Positions 34,132-43,599 of a stretch of DNA of 64,000 nt are shown one piece after another. Below the pieces are notes generated by a model, which saw only the letters and a program-made list of their open reading frames with translations, did no database searches and had not been told where the DNA came from. This DNA is from Haloarcula nitratireducens (lineage in GTDB: Archaea; Halobacteriota; Halobacteria; Halobacteriales; Haloarculaceae). Both the position numbers and the translations under genes were made by a program. The stretch's first letter is position 1, and each line of letters begins with the position of its first letter. The stretch spans positions 1 through 64,000 of the forward strand of contig NZ_RKLT01000010.1 of assembly GCF_019599505.1 (NCBI RefSeq), read 5' to 3'.

Positions 34132-34371
34132 TCAACCTTTACCTCCATTCTCTTGCTCGTCGAGGAGATTGTCGAACACGACTGTGAGCTTATCATCGTT
34201 TGGATGAGGCTTGCATCCGGTATTGCCATCGAGGGCGACGAGGAGGCGAGCGGCCAGGTCGTATGCCTCGTAGACTTCGAGCTCTCGTCGACCAGCGACG
34301 TCCTTGATTGCTCCATGCAGCGCGTAGTCGATGTAGTAGTGTGGTCGTATGCCGTCGTATCTCGCTGTCAT
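34132..34371 (-). CDS. Small soluble protein of the conjugation-like block, function unknown
   Basis: 79 residues: MTARYDGIRPHYYIDYALHG, AIKDVAGRRELEVYEAYDLA, ARLLVALDGNTGCKPHPNDD, KLTVVFDNLLDEQENGGKG. It is a compact helical protein with no DNA-binding motif I recognise. It is divergent from the pilin-like gene, with a candidate operator (34406-34440) between them, so it could be a local regulator or accessory factor. It is coupled to the next small membrane-protein gene. Confidence 0.65.
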   Translation of the reverse strand: MTARYDGIRPHYYIDYALHGAIKDVAGRRELEVYEAYDLAARLLVALDGNTGCKPHPNDDKLTVVFDNLLDEQENGGKG

Positions 34372-34405
34372 TGATTAGATACTATTCAATTTGAACGCTC
34401 ATAAT

Positions 34406-34440
34406 AGTTTGGACTAACTAGATAGTTTTTGGACCAAACT
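34406..34440. promoter_or_regulatory. Inverted-repeat operator candidate in the divergent promoter
   Basis: AGTTTGGA at 34406-34413 and GGACCAAACT at 34431-34440 form an imperfect dyad in the AT-rich gap between the 79-residue gene and the pilin-like gene. A TATA-like CTTTTATT overlaps its right edge. A protein bound here could control both directions. This is inference from position and symmetry only. Confidence 0.45.
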
Positions 34441-34483
34441 TTTATTGCTAGTGAGTGTGTTGTCTAGACTAGGCGTAAGAGGT

Positions 34484-34518
34484 GCTAGAACACTGATGAC
34501 GTACGCCCCCTCTCTCGT
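34484..34518 (+). repeat. Duplicated leader motif, copy 2, directly before the pilin-like gene
   Basis: GCTAGAACAC and CGCCCCCTCTCTCGT match copy 1 at 33839-33879 exactly; the spacer is 10 bases instead of 16. The second block ends 3 bases before ATG 34522, so it occupies the ribosome-binding position but is pyrimidine-rich, with no Shine-Dalgarno sequence. Confidence 0.6.
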
Positions 34519-34521
34519 CCC

Positions 34522-35016
34522 ATGTTCGAGCTATCGCTCCCCGGCAATCTCGGGGACACGGCAGCGCAGTTCGTCGACCGTCTTGACACGGTCGAACGAA
34601 GCATTCTCGATCAGCTGTCCGTCCAGCAGGTGCGTTCGGTCGCGATTCTGCTGGGCACAGCTTCAACGACATCAGGCGTGGCGGCCGCACAGAGCGTGAG
34701 TGAAGTCGGGAGCGCGATGTGTGGCTCCGGTGTCGGGCAACTCGTCGGGTTCGGATTCATTGCCGGGTCGCTGTACTTCGTGTTAAAGGGTGTCGCGAAG
34801 GCCATGACCGCGATGGACAAGATGGGCTCGACGAAACAACAGTCGGCCCGTGAGGGCAAGGAGGCGATGGCCGGCTCAGCGAAGACGTTCTCGGCGGCGT
34901 TCATTCCGGCTGTCGCAGCCGGGGTGTTCGAGGTGCTGGACATCTCGACGGTCTCCTGTATGTCACCAAGTCAGTGGAGCGTCCTCATGACCGGCGTCAC
35001 TGCGCTCCCGTTCTAA
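34522..35016 (+). CDS. Pilin-like (VirB2/TrbC-type) membrane protein
   Basis: 164 residues. Two hydrophobic segments occur, QLVGFGFIAGSLYFVLKGVA (about 73-92) and AAFIPAVAAGVFEVLDIS (about 130-147), with a Lys-rich loop between them. An earlier Ala/Ser-rich stretch, ILLGTASTTSGVAAAQSVSE, resembles a processed N-terminal region. Small, two-helix proteins in first position of a VirB6/VirB4/VirD4-like operon are usually the conjugative pilin. The sequence itself is not a recognised family, so this is a context-based call. Confidence 0.55.
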   Translation: MFELSLPGNLGDTAAQFVDRLDTVERSILDQLSVQQVRSVAILLGTASTTSGVAAAQSVSEVGSAMCGSGVGQLVGFGFIAGSLYFVLKGVAKAMTAMDKMGSTKQQSAREGKEAMAGSAKTFSAAFIPAVAAGVFEVLDISTVSCMSPSQWSVLMTGVTALPF

Positions 35017-35028
35017 CAGAGCCCGCCC

Positions 35029-36276
35029 GTGCCCGACACTTCTTCTGTACCGACGCCAGCAGAGACGCCGCCACCGTCGCCGTCGAACGCAACGAATGGG
35101 ACGGCCGGAGACGCCGGTGGCGAATTGTTTCCGTCACCGATAGCGGCGGCGGTGAAGTCGCTCGTCAAGTGGGCGGTTGACTCGGTCGTCGGCGGCGTGA
35201 CGACTCTTCTAGAGACGTTCAACGGGTTCGTCTTCGGCATCCGCCTTCCGGGGCGTGCTGGTGAGGTCGCATCATGGGGCCCACCGGAGGCTGGCCTCTG
35301 GTCGGGCGCGTGGGCGCTGTACTGGACACTCGTCCCGTTGGCCCTCGCACTCCTCGTCTTTCAGGCCATGCGCGTCCAGGGCACCCTCTCGGGACGAGAA
35401 ACGAAAGCGAAACTCGGCGAGATTGGGAAATGTGGTGTCCTCATCCTTGCAGGCTGGCCGGTCGCAATCGGCGGCCTGCACCTCGCCGACTCTATCGCGA
35501 TGGCGCTGGCCCCGAACGCTTCAGCACTACTGTCGACGCCCGGAAATATTGGCAAGCTTGGGCTCGGCATCCTCGTCGGCGCAGGGCTGTTGCTGACTCA
35601 AGCTACTCTCGTCGCGACGGCGATTGTCGTCGTATTCGTCGAGCATGTTGTGCTCATCGCGGCCGTCGCCGGCTGGCCGATCTGGTGGGCGCTCCGACCG
35701 TCGGACTCTGGGTTTGCGAACGCCGCGTCGGGTATCGGTATCTCGATGTACGTCGGCGTCGCCGGCGCGAAGGTCGTGCAAGCCTGTATCGCCTTCTTCG
35801 TCTTTCATAGCGAGTGGTCGCTGGCCGGCGGTGTCGGTGACGCCGTGCTTTCGCTGCTAGGGTCGGCGGTCGGCCTCGGTGTGGCCTTTGTCGGCGTTCC
35901 AGTCGTCATCGGCCGCAACTTCGTGCCCGAAGTGATGACCGTCCTCGGGACACCGGGCGTGAAAGTCGCCGAATCCTCAGCTTCGGTTACGAGAGACCGG
36001 GCTGGTGGCGCGGCGGGGACAGCCAGTAACTACGCCTCGTCAGCCCGGTCCCGAGCGGCGACAGCTGCTCCGTCATCGGTTCCATCGCCGACATGGTCGA
36101 GAGGCAGTGACGGGGCCAGCGCTGCTCGGTCGGTTCCCGACGACTACACGCCTTCACCGGAACCTGGGGCGCGACAGGCGTCTTCACTGTCGTCGCCTGA
36201 CAGCGAGGCCTCGTCGAATAGCACTCCGAACACAAGCAGGAAGCGACGTATCGAAGCCCTCAATGGACGATACTAA
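35029..36276 (+). CDS. VirB6/TrbL-like polytopic membrane protein
   Basis: 415 residues from GTG 35029, 12 bp after the pilin-like gene. A Pro/Ser/Thr-rich N-terminus (1-40) precedes about six helices between 95 and 310 (WALYWTLVPLALALLVFQAM; KLGLGILVGAGLLLTQATLV; VEHVVLIAAVAGWPIWWALR; SLLGSAVGLGVAFVGVPVVI). A hydrophilic Ser/Ala/Arg-rich C-terminal tail of about 90 residues follows. This is the shape of inner-membrane channel components of type IV secretion or conjugation systems. Confidence 0.65.
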   Translation: MPDTSSVPTPAETPPPSPSNATNGTAGDAGGELFPSPIAAAVKSLVKWAVDSVVGGVTTLLETFNGFVFGIRLPGRAGEVASWGPPEAGLWSGAWALYWTLVPLALALLVFQAMRVQGTLSGRETKAKLGEIGKCGVLILAGWPVAIGGLHLADSIAMALAPNASALLSTPGNIGKLGLGILVGAGLLLTQATLVATAIVVVFVEHVVLIAAVAGWPIWWALRPSDSGFANAASGIGISMYVGVAGAKVVQACIAFFVFHSEWSLAGGVGDAVLSLLGSAVGLGVAFVGVPVVIGRNFVPEVMTVLGTPGVKVAESSASVTRDRAGGAAGTASNYASSARSRAATAAPSSVPSPTWSRGSDGASAARSVPDDYTPSPEPGARQASSLSSPDSEASSNSTPNTSRKRRIEALNGRY

Positions 36277-36296
36277 TCCTCTACTTACAGAAATCC

Positions 36297-39200
36297 ATGA
36301 GTAACAACTCTCAGACGACGGAACAGACACGCAAAGACCCCGGTCAGTTAGTCCCGCCGCGAGTGGACACTGACCCAGAACTACTCGGCGGCTACACGTG
36401 GAGCGATATGAAGGCCTACAGTCCAGCTGTGGCCTCACTCGCCGGGAGTGGCGTTGGAATGGCGACGTCGTCGCCAACGCTCACTATCGGCGGTCTCGCT
36501 GGAGGCCTTGGATTAGGCCTAACTGGGACCTACCTCCGAGTCTCTGACCGGGCCTATACGTCACCACGTGGCCGCGTTTCGGCATGGTCGTCACATCTCC
36601 GGCGGCAGTACCTCGACAGTCCCGATGACGTGCTTGCCGACGTAACGGGCGTATCTGGTGTCACCGAGCGCGGTTTCCTCAAAATGGACGACGGCCGATT
36701 CGTCGTGCCGGTTCCGATCGAACCGCGGAACACAGCGATGCTCGATGCCGACCAGCGGCACAGGCTTGCGGCATCACTGTCGTCAGCGATCGATGAACAG
36801 CTGACCGACATGCCGTTTCGATTCTACTCGACGACGCGAGAGGTTGATGTCGATGACGTTGCCGAGCGCTACGAACAACGTGCCCTCAATCCAGAGACCA
36901 ATGAGCTACAACAGTCGGTGCTGCTTGACGTCGCCGACTGGCTGACCGAGGCCGACGCACCGAATTGGGAGGCCCGCGACTGGCGGCATTACGTTGTCGT
37001 CGAGGCCGATGCGAGCGCAGTGATGAGCGCCGATGAGCCGTCGTTCATCGATATGCTGAACCCACTGGCTGATGCCGACGCAGTCTCCGACAGTGCAATT
37101 GAGGCGACGCTGGCCGACCGCGTTGAGACTGTCCGGGCCGCTATCGGGAGTGTCACGGGCTTAGACACGCGTAACCCGACATCCCACGAGTCACTGACCG
37201 TAGCGCGCGAGTACTGGGGGCGCGATGACGAGCTTCCTAATGAACTCGTTGGGGACCTCCTTACCGACGGTCAGGACGGCGAGCACAGCGGGGACCTCAC
37301 CGATCGTCTCGCCCGAGTAGTTGAACCCGAGACGTGGGATCCTCGAAACGGGTGGGTGCAGGTCGGCGACCAGTACGCAACGGCACTGTGGCTGGCCGAA
37401 TATCCCACGGAGACAGCGAGTCTCTGGCTCAAGGACCTCTGCACGCTTCGGGGTGTCGACGTTGATGTGACGGTCAACGCTGAGCCTGTCCCCCTCGACA
37501 ACGGCGTCCATGAGGCAGGGGCGAAGGCCGCCGATATCGGCTCCGAGGGAGAGGAGCGCGCCGAAGAACGGGACATCACGGCGATGGATACGGAGACAGC
37601 AGGACAAGCGACCCGCAAGCTGCGCGAACTGTTCCGCCAGACGCCCTCCCAACCGTGGCGGCTCTCGACGTATGTCGTGGTCCGGGCCGATGACCGAGAT
37701 GCACTTGACGCGGCGACCGAGGAACTGGCAACGTTCGACAATGTCGAGGGAGCAAAGCGGCGAGCTCTGCAGACCGCCCGCGAAACGGTACGCGATACGC
37801 TGACTGGCGCACCGGCGAACACGACACCCGTCGCTCCCGGTGCTGCCCAAGAGTGTGCTTTCCGTGCGGCCTCACCGTTGACGGGCAATCGGTGGGACGC
37901 CGAGACGCCAGCAGAGAAAGACCGGCTCGTCCCTGGCGCTGTCATCGGGTCGATGTTCCCCTTCGCCGCTCTCGACCAGCGCGAAGCGACGGGTATGGAT
38001 TGGGGGCGCAACGAGGAGAACGGGTCGCATCTCCGGCTCTCACCGTTTGAGCGCGGCGGCGGGCCGCACATGCTGACGATTGGACAGACCCGGTCGGGCA
38101 AAACCTACTCAGCGTCGAAGGCAGCGCTCCGGTGGTATCTCGAACGCGAGGATCGAACGCTCATCGTGTGTGATACCCAACGCGGCTTCGACGGGCTAAC
38201 GCAACTCTGTGACGGCGAGCATATCGTCGTCGACGGGAATCAGTCAGTCAACCCGCTCCGTATCGAACCCTCGCCTGATCACCGTGCTGAGGGTGCCGAC
38301 GAGTTCCGTATGACCGTTGAGGAAACGGTCGGCTTTCTGGTTGGGTTGCTTCGAGCCGATGATGTCGCCGACGCCGGGGAGTACGCGCCACTGCTAGCCC
38401 AGGCGGCCGAACGAACACTCACAAATGCGGGCATCGAACCAGGCCAGCCCGAGACATTTGATGCCGGGAACCCGAATCTCGCGGATCTCCTCGAGACGCT
38501 GACAGATATGACCTCGAACCCTGAGGAGTACACGATGGCCGATGGTGAGGGTCATGAGGGTGAGACGCATCTCGAACAGGTCGGCGAACTCCTGACGAAA
38601 CTTCGGTCGTTCCAGGAGGGTGGGAAGTACGCGAGTCTGCTCGGAGCTGATGAACTGGGACTCCTAGACGACGACGTGGACATGGCGTACCTCGACTTGC
38701 ACGCTGTCGGCGGCAGTAATGACGCCGAGAAATCGGCGAATCTCCAGTTGATGCTCTCGCAAGTACGGGAGAAAATCAAGCAAACCGATGGCGAGGTCGT
38801 CTGTATGTTCGACGAGGCCCATGTGCTTCTCGATGCCGACCGAACGGCTGATTGGTTGCAGAAGGCTGCTCGGGAGTTCGCTCGGTATGACGCCTCACTA
38901 TGGTTCCTCAGCCAGTCGCCGAAGGACTTCGTCTCAGGGGAGAGTGAGACCGACGCTCGGGACACGATTCGGGCGCAGTGTTCGACGGTGCACTTCTTCC
39001 GGACGCCACGAGTTGACGAAGATGTCCTCGCTCAGTTCGGGCTCAACAGCGCCCAGCGGGAGTTCGTGCAGGATATAGCCGTTCGTGGGAAAGAGGGCCG
39101 GGGGTACTCTGAATGCCTTATCGATGCTGAGGATATCGAGGGCTGGATCCCATGCTACGTCGAGGCGACGCCGCTGGAAGATCGAGTGCTGACCTACTCT

Positions 39201-39341
39201 CGCAGAGACTCGGGCGGCCACGGCACGGCAAGAGAGGACTTTGTCGAACACATGGCCGAAGGAACTGCTATTCCCTCGAACGGTGAGAGTGACGACTCAC
39301 AGCCTGCTGAGGCGGCCGGTGAAAACGGGGGGCGAGAGTAA
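36297..39341 (+). CDS. VirB4-like conjugation ATPase with N-terminal membrane segment
   Basis: 1014 residues. Residues about 45-80 (AGSGVGMATSSPTLTIGGLA, then GGLGLGLTGTYL) form a hairpin-like membrane segment, comparable to a PrgI-type module fused to VirB4. The ATPase domain has Walker A MLTIGQTRSGKTYSASKAAL near residue 600 and Walker B VVCMFDEAHVLLDADRTADW near 835, followed by LWFLSQSPKDFV (motif with conserved Gln). The first 500 residues are poorly conserved. It probably energises pilus or transfer-channel assembly. Its stop overlaps the next start by one base. Confidence 0.85.
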   Translation: MSNNSQTTEQTRKDPGQLVPPRVDTDPELLGGYTWSDMKAYSPAVASLAGSGVGMATSSPTLTIGGLAGGLGLGLTGTYLRVSDRAYTSPRGRVSAWSSHLRRQYLDSPDDVLADVTGVSGVTERGFLKMDDGRFVVPVPIEPRNTAMLDADQRHRLAASLSSAIDEQLTDMPFRFYSTTREVDVDDVAERYEQRALNPETNELQQSVLLDVADWLTEADAPNWEARDWRHYVVVEADASAVMSADEPSFIDMLNPLADADAVSDSAIEATLADRVETVRAAIGSVTGLDTRNPTSHESLTVAREYWGRDDELPNELVGDLLTDGQDGEHSGDLTDRLARVVEPETWDPRNGWVQVGDQYATALWLAEYPTETASLWLKDLCTLRGVDVDVTVNAEPVPLDNGVHEAGAKAADIGSEGEERAEERDITAMDTETAGQATRKLRELFRQTPSQPWRLSTYVVVRADDRDALDAATEELATFDNVEGAKRRALQTARETVRDTLTGAPANTTPVAPGAAQECAFRAASPLTGNRWDAETPAEKDRLVPGAVIGSMFPFAALDQREATGMDWGRNEENGSHLRLSPFERGGGPHMLTIGQTRSGKTYSASKAALRWYLEREDRTLIVCDTQRGFDGLTQLCDGEHIVVDGNQSVNPLRIEPSPDHRAEGADEFRMTVEETVGFLVGLLRADDVADAGEYAPLLAQAAERTLTNAGIEPGQPETFDAGNPNLADLLETLTDMTSNPEEYTMADGEGHEGETHLEQVGELLTKLRSFQEGGKYASLLGADELGLLDDDVDMAYLDLHAVGGSNDAEKSANLQLMLSQVREKIKQTDGEVVCMFDEAHVLLDADRTADWLQKAAREFARYDASLWFLSQSPKDFVSGESETDARDTIRAQCSTVHFFRTPRVDEDVLAQFGLNSAQREFVQDIAVRGKEGRGYSECLIDAEDIEGWIPCYVEATPLEDRVLTYSRRDSGGHGTAREDFVEHMAEGTAIPSNGESDDSQPAEAAGENGGRE

Positions 39342-42300
39342 TGGGACTTTTCGACCGCTTCGCTTCGACGACTGACACGGAGACATCGGGCTACGAAACT
39401 ACGCAGGTTGACGCTGACCTCGCCGAGGCGTTGACTTCGCCCGGTGAGCGCGACGCGATCTCGGTACGACCACATACGGATAACGGCGGGATTGAAGCGA
39501 TGGACAGCGTTCTGGAGTCGCTGCACTCTGTCGAAACATCGTCGGGGCTTCTCCGTGGTAGCGACGAGAATATCAGCCCTGCCCACTCGTTCGAAGTGCG
39601 ATACACCCGGCCTAACGACGGCGGCGACCGGGTACTGTCGCTTCGTTACGTTGCTGGCGACGATCGCACAGATGGCCCGCTCGAACGACAGCTGACCTCG
39701 CAGTATCCAGATTCACAGCTCTCGCGAACTTCCTCTGAGTTACTCTCCGGGAGTGGCGTCGAAGGCCGACACATCGCCGGGGCGCGATTACAGCTCCGGC
39801 GCTATACACTGTACCCGATCAAGAACGTGGACCTCCCTGGGTTCACCACCGACCCGATGGGGAGTATCCTTGAAGAAATGGTCGGTCAGCAGGCCGAGGA
39901 TGCGACCGATGCCGACGTCGTCGTCCAAATCCAGTTCAAGCCCGCCCAGCGAGATTGGACCGACGGTATCGAGAATGGCCACGGCGTCCTCGACGATAGT
40001 GACGAGCGAGTCCGGGGCGATCCGAGTATCAAGTCGCTGGCGATGAACCTCCGGGAACCGACGTTCGAGAAACAGTGGCGGGTGTTCACTCGGGAGACCA
40101 TCGAGTATCCGCCCTCGAAGGTCGAAAAACAGGTGGCAAAGCTTCTGGAAGAACAGCAAGGTGAGAAAGGCTGGCGGCTATGCCTTCGCGTGTTCGCCAT
40201 CTCTGACGATCCCGACGTTGCAATCTCTCGGGCTAGCAGCACTGCCGGGATGTTCCGGAACTTCTACGAGAACAACGCCGAGCAAACGTTCGTCCCTGAT
40301 CCACTCGACGGCCGCGAACTGCGCAACGTCGTCGAGAAAGCGGCTGAACGAGAGTGGGCCGACCAGGGTATCGTCAAGGCTCAACGCGAGGTGTCGGGAC
40401 TGCTGAACGTTCCCGAGGCAGACCACGTTGCCACGAACAAGATGCGTTGGTCGATGTCCCGGCCGGGCGAGGGGATTCCGCCGGGAACGCCGCGTTTCGA
40501 CTTTCAAGCTCATGATGTCGCCGGGGCTGACGATGACGTCCAGCAGGTCGCGATGCTCGACGAATCGTCAGTGGGCAACCCCTACTGGTACGGGTTCGGG
40601 AGTCGGCACGGCGTTGAAGCTGGTGTGACGCCCGAAACTCTCGAAACACACCAGTTCGTCGGCGGCGGAACAGGGAAAGGCAAGACAACGTGGTTGGTCA
40701 ACTTCGCTAGCCAGGTCATGCAGCGGGGGCATGGCGCGCTGATTTTCGACCCGAAGGGGAAAGATGCTGACGAGTTCGTCCGTGAGTGGCCCGATGACCG
40801 CGACCGCGAGGATTTCGTTTTTGTCGATCTCACTGACGAGTTCGATAAGCAGGTACGATTCAACTTCTTGGAAGTGCCCAGTGACGCCGACCCCGACAGT
40901 CGACAGTTCGCCTCGACTGTCGAAGCGCTGTGTGATGATCTCGCGAGTATGGTCGCACTCGCTGGTGGGCAAGACAACTACTGGGGTGCTCGGATGGACC
41001 GCGTCGTGCGGACGTTCATCCGTGGGATGGCGAAATCGGGGAAGACGTGTACGCTGTTGGACCTCGCGGCGCTCTGCACCGCCGAGGAAAACCGCGAGCG
41101 ATTCACCGAATGGATGGATCGGGAACGGCTCCAGTTTATCAAGCGGACAGCAGAACGGATCGAGGGGTTCGACGACGCCGATCTCGAACCATTGGCTGGC
41201 CGGCTTGACCAGTGGATTCAGAACGACGCGATTCGGGACCTGATCGCGGCGAGAGAGTCGACAGTCAGTATTCGTGACGTCGTGCGTGAGGGAAAGGTCG
41301 TCGTCGTGCGAAACGCGCCGTCGTCAGGAGAGACAGAGAAGCGACTATTCGCGACGGCGCTTATCCGACGGGCGTGGGTTGCAGTTCGGGAGAACACCGA
41401 CGCACCGCCGTTCTACGTGATTTGTGACGAGTTCGACAGTATCGTCTCGGAACGGACTGATATTGCGAGTATTCTCTCAGAAGCGCGAGCCTTCGAATTC
41501 TGTCTCACCCTCTCGTGTCAGAACCCCTCGAATCAACTCCCCGAACGGGTGCAGAAGGCCATCGAGAATCAGTGCGAGACGTTCATCTCGTTCAATCCCG
41601 GCGGGCGCGACGACGCACGTCTCATCGCCGGCCAGCACTCTCGAGACGTCGAGCAAGCGGATCTGACGAATCTCTCGAAATATCGGTTCTACATGCGGAC
41701 CCACGACGCCGATGACGAATTGACCCATTCGTACAAGGTTGATGCTTTCCCGCCAGTTGGCGACGTTCGGGAACGAGTATCCGGCGAAGCTGGGCTATCC
41801 GATGATAAGCTGACGCAGCTGAAACGCGAGAGCGTCGAGCAGTACGGTGAGGAAGCCGAGTCGCCCGCCCAGCAGCGGCAGGCGAGTCACTTCTACGGCG
41901 AGGGTAGCGATGTCGAAACCGACGATGGCGACATCCGTCGCGACGACCAGGCCGCTGAGCGGGCTGTGCTGAAAGCCGTGTTCGACGAGAGCATCCATGC
42001 CGACGACCTCGAGACTGGTGGGTTCGTCCCGAAGGGCGACGCCGAGGCCCGGATTCGTGATTATCTCGACGCCGGGGGTGACGGTATCGCCGACGTGTGG
42101 GACATTGTTGAACGAGTCCCCGAGGATCTTCTCGATCGGAATCATCGCGATGGCGAAACTCACCTTCGTACTACTGACCGCGGTCAGAGCGAGGTGTTCG
42201 CTAGCGGCGACGACGAGAATGCTGGCGGCTTGGAGCATCGGCAGTTACTTCGAGACAGCTACGTTCCGCTGACCCGCCTCGGCCTCTGCGTCGACATCGT

Positions 42301-43285
42301 GCAGCAGGATGGTAACGGCGGCCTCCCAGATGCCCGTGCTACTCCTGAACCGATGCGAGACGTCGACGTGGAGGCGTTATCTCTGGCTGAGACGCGTGTT
42401 GTGGCCGAGAACTTCGCCGAGGACTACCCGACACTCGACCGGCTCACAGGCGGCGAGACAGTTAGCGTTGAGGCTGAGTGCGAGACAAGTACCAAGCCGG
42501 GCCAGACGATTAGGAACCTCGCACAGGCCGTCGATCGTGACGAGCGATGTCTATTCGTCGCGCGGCCTGACGCCGCCCAGCGTGTCAAGGGGGCACTCTC
42601 GGACCCGCCGCTGCTAGCCGGCGGCGACTCCGAGGGTGACCGCCGGTTCTACAATCGACGCGATCTCCGTATCGATGGTGACCGTATGCTCCGGCCAGCA
42701 GACGCACACAACAGTGTGTGGCGGTTCGACGCCGACCGAGAGGTGTACATCCTCTCGGACAGCGAGGGCCGCGAGCTGGCGACGTTCGACGATAGTGATG
42801 CTATCTACGAAGACGTCGAAGCGTATCCCGAGACCGAGGGCGACCTTGACGACCCCGAGGCATGGCGGCCAGTCAAGCAGCCTGTGATTCCCGAGCGACT
42901 ATTCAACGACGAGACGGTCGACTGCAACGACTGGAACCTCGTCGTGCTCGATCCCGACGAGCTGGCAACCGACCTCGCATTCCGAGCAGACGGCGAATTG
43001 ACGCCACTCCGTAGAGACCAGGAGACAGCTATCGAGGGCGACCACCCTAACCCCGAGGACCTCGACGTCTCCGAGGGGGCTCGCGCGCTGTACGACTGTC
43101 TCCTCACCTACGGCGAGGCTGTCACTGTCTCCGAAGCCGTCGATCTGGCGGCTGCCGACGGCCGGGATTGTCTTGCCGTCTCCCGGCGAACTATCTCGAA
43201 GCGCATCGACGAACTGACTGATGTCGGTGCGCTCGTTGAAGGCGACTATCGCCAAGACGCCGGGACCGAGTATCAGGTCGCTTAG
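39341..43285 (+). CDS. VirD4/TraG-like coupling ATPase, very long, with C-terminal winged helix
   Basis: 1314 residues from ATG 39341. Walker A FVGGGTGKGKTTWLVNFASQ lies near residue 440, followed by HGALIFDPKGKDADEFVREW. Walker B PFYVICDEFDSIVSERTDIA is near 690 and LTLSCQNPSNQLPE near 725. Residues 1-400 form a large N-terminal region without clear helices. From about 900 onward come acidic domains, and the last 70 residues look like a winged helix (SEAVDLAAADGRDCLAVSRR, TISKRIDELTDVGALVEG). It is probably the coupling protein that brings DNA to the channel. The C-terminal DNA-binding-like extension is unusual. Confidence 0.83.
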   Translation: MGLFDRFASTTDTETSGYETTQVDADLAEALTSPGERDAISVRPHTDNGGIEAMDSVLESLHSVETSSGLLRGSDENISPAHSFEVRYTRPNDGGDRVLSLRYVAGDDRTDGPLERQLTSQYPDSQLSRTSSELLSGSGVEGRHIAGARLQLRRYTLYPIKNVDLPGFTTDPMGSILEEMVGQQAEDATDADVVVQIQFKPAQRDWTDGIENGHGVLDDSDERVRGDPSIKSLAMNLREPTFEKQWRVFTRETIEYPPSKVEKQVAKLLEEQQGEKGWRLCLRVFAISDDPDVAISRASSTAGMFRNFYENNAEQTFVPDPLDGRELRNVVEKAAEREWADQGIVKAQREVSGLLNVPEADHVATNKMRWSMSRPGEGIPPGTPRFDFQAHDVAGADDDVQQVAMLDESSVGNPYWYGFGSRHGVEAGVTPETLETHQFVGGGTGKGKTTWLVNFASQVMQRGHGALIFDPKGKDADEFVREWPDDRDREDFVFVDLTDEFDKQVRFNFLEVPSDADPDSRQFASTVEALCDDLASMVALAGGQDNYWGARMDRVVRTFIRGMAKSGKTCTLLDLAALCTAEENRERFTEWMDRERLQFIKRTAERIEGFDDADLEPLAGRLDQWIQNDAIRDLIAARESTVSIRDVVREGKVVVVRNAPSSGETEKRLFATALIRRAWVAVRENTDAPPFYVICDEFDSIVSERTDIASILSEARAFEFCLTLSCQNPSNQLPERVQKAIENQCETFISFNPGGRDDARLIAGQHSRDVEQADLTNLSKYRFYMRTHDADDELTHSYKVDAFPPVGDVRERVSGEAGLSDDKLTQLKRESVEQYGEEAESPAQQRQASHFYGEGSDVETDDGDIRRDDQAAERAVLKAVFDESIHADDLETGGFVPKGDAEARIRDYLDAGGDGIADVWDIVERVPEDLLDRNHRDGETHLRTTDRGQSEVFASGDDENAGGLEHRQLLRDSYVPLTRLGLCVDIVQQDGNGGLPDARATPEPMRDVDVEALSLAETRVVAENFAEDYPTLDRLTGGETVSVEAECETSTKPGQTIRNLAQAVDRDERCLFVARPDAAQRVKGALSDPPLLAGGDSEGDRRFYNRRDLRIDGDRMLRPADAHNSVWRFDADREVYILSDSEGRELATFDDSDAIYEDVEAYPETEGDLDDPEAWRPVKQPVIPERLFNDETVDCNDWNLVVLDPDELATDLAFRADGELTPLRRDQETAIEGDHPNPEDLDVSEGARALYDCLLTYGEAVTVSEAVDLAAADGRDCLAVSRRTISKRIDELTDVGALVEGDYRQDAGTEYQVA

Positions 43286-43346
43286 GGATAGTCAGCGGCC
43301 TTGGTCTGGTTCGTTCGTCCTGAGGTTTGACCCGGATTGGCCCCGG

Positions 43347-43482
43347 TTCGAAGCGGCCTTCGAAGCGGGGGCCAACGCCCTTCTCAAAATCCCGCTTCGA
43401 AGCCGCTTCGAAACCCGCTTCGAAGTACCCCGAAGTCGTGCCGTCCGTCGATTATGTTCTGATTTGAAGCGAAATCGCTTCG
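43347..43482. repeat. Cluster of TTCGAAGC palindromes (candidate oriT/iteron)
   Basis: TTCGAAGC occurs at 43347-43354, 43359-43366 and, as a full 10-bp palindrome GCTTCGAAGC, at 43394-43403. Variants lie at 43405-43413 and 43417-43426. The block ends with a GAAGCGA/TCGCTTC inverted repeat (43466-43472 with 43475-43481). It sits directly downstream of the coupling-ATPase gene, outside any gene, which suits an origin of transfer, a partition site or an operator array. Confidence 0.65.
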
Positions 43483-43530
43483 ACCCTCTATGTCCCCACT
43501 CTACCCGGAACTGAATCAGTGCGATAATAG

Positions 43531-43599
43531 GGGGACACCCGACCGGAGCGTGATACACTGAGGACACCCGAACGAGTGCCGATACCTCTGACACCCGAC
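43531..43599 (+). repeat. Three GACACCCGA direct repeats (about 28-bp period)
   Basis: GACACCCGA begins at 43534, 43563 and 43590, spaced 29 and 27 bp. A GATAC motif is interspersed (around 43551, 43581, 43605 and 43615). With the preceding palindrome cluster this makes a 250-bp array in the 510-bp gap before the methyltransferase gene. Confidence 0.6.

Noticed and set aside
43347..43482. Palindrome cluster as a transcription terminator
   Set aside because: There are many short palindromes without T tracts and they recur as iterons, which does not fit a terminator.
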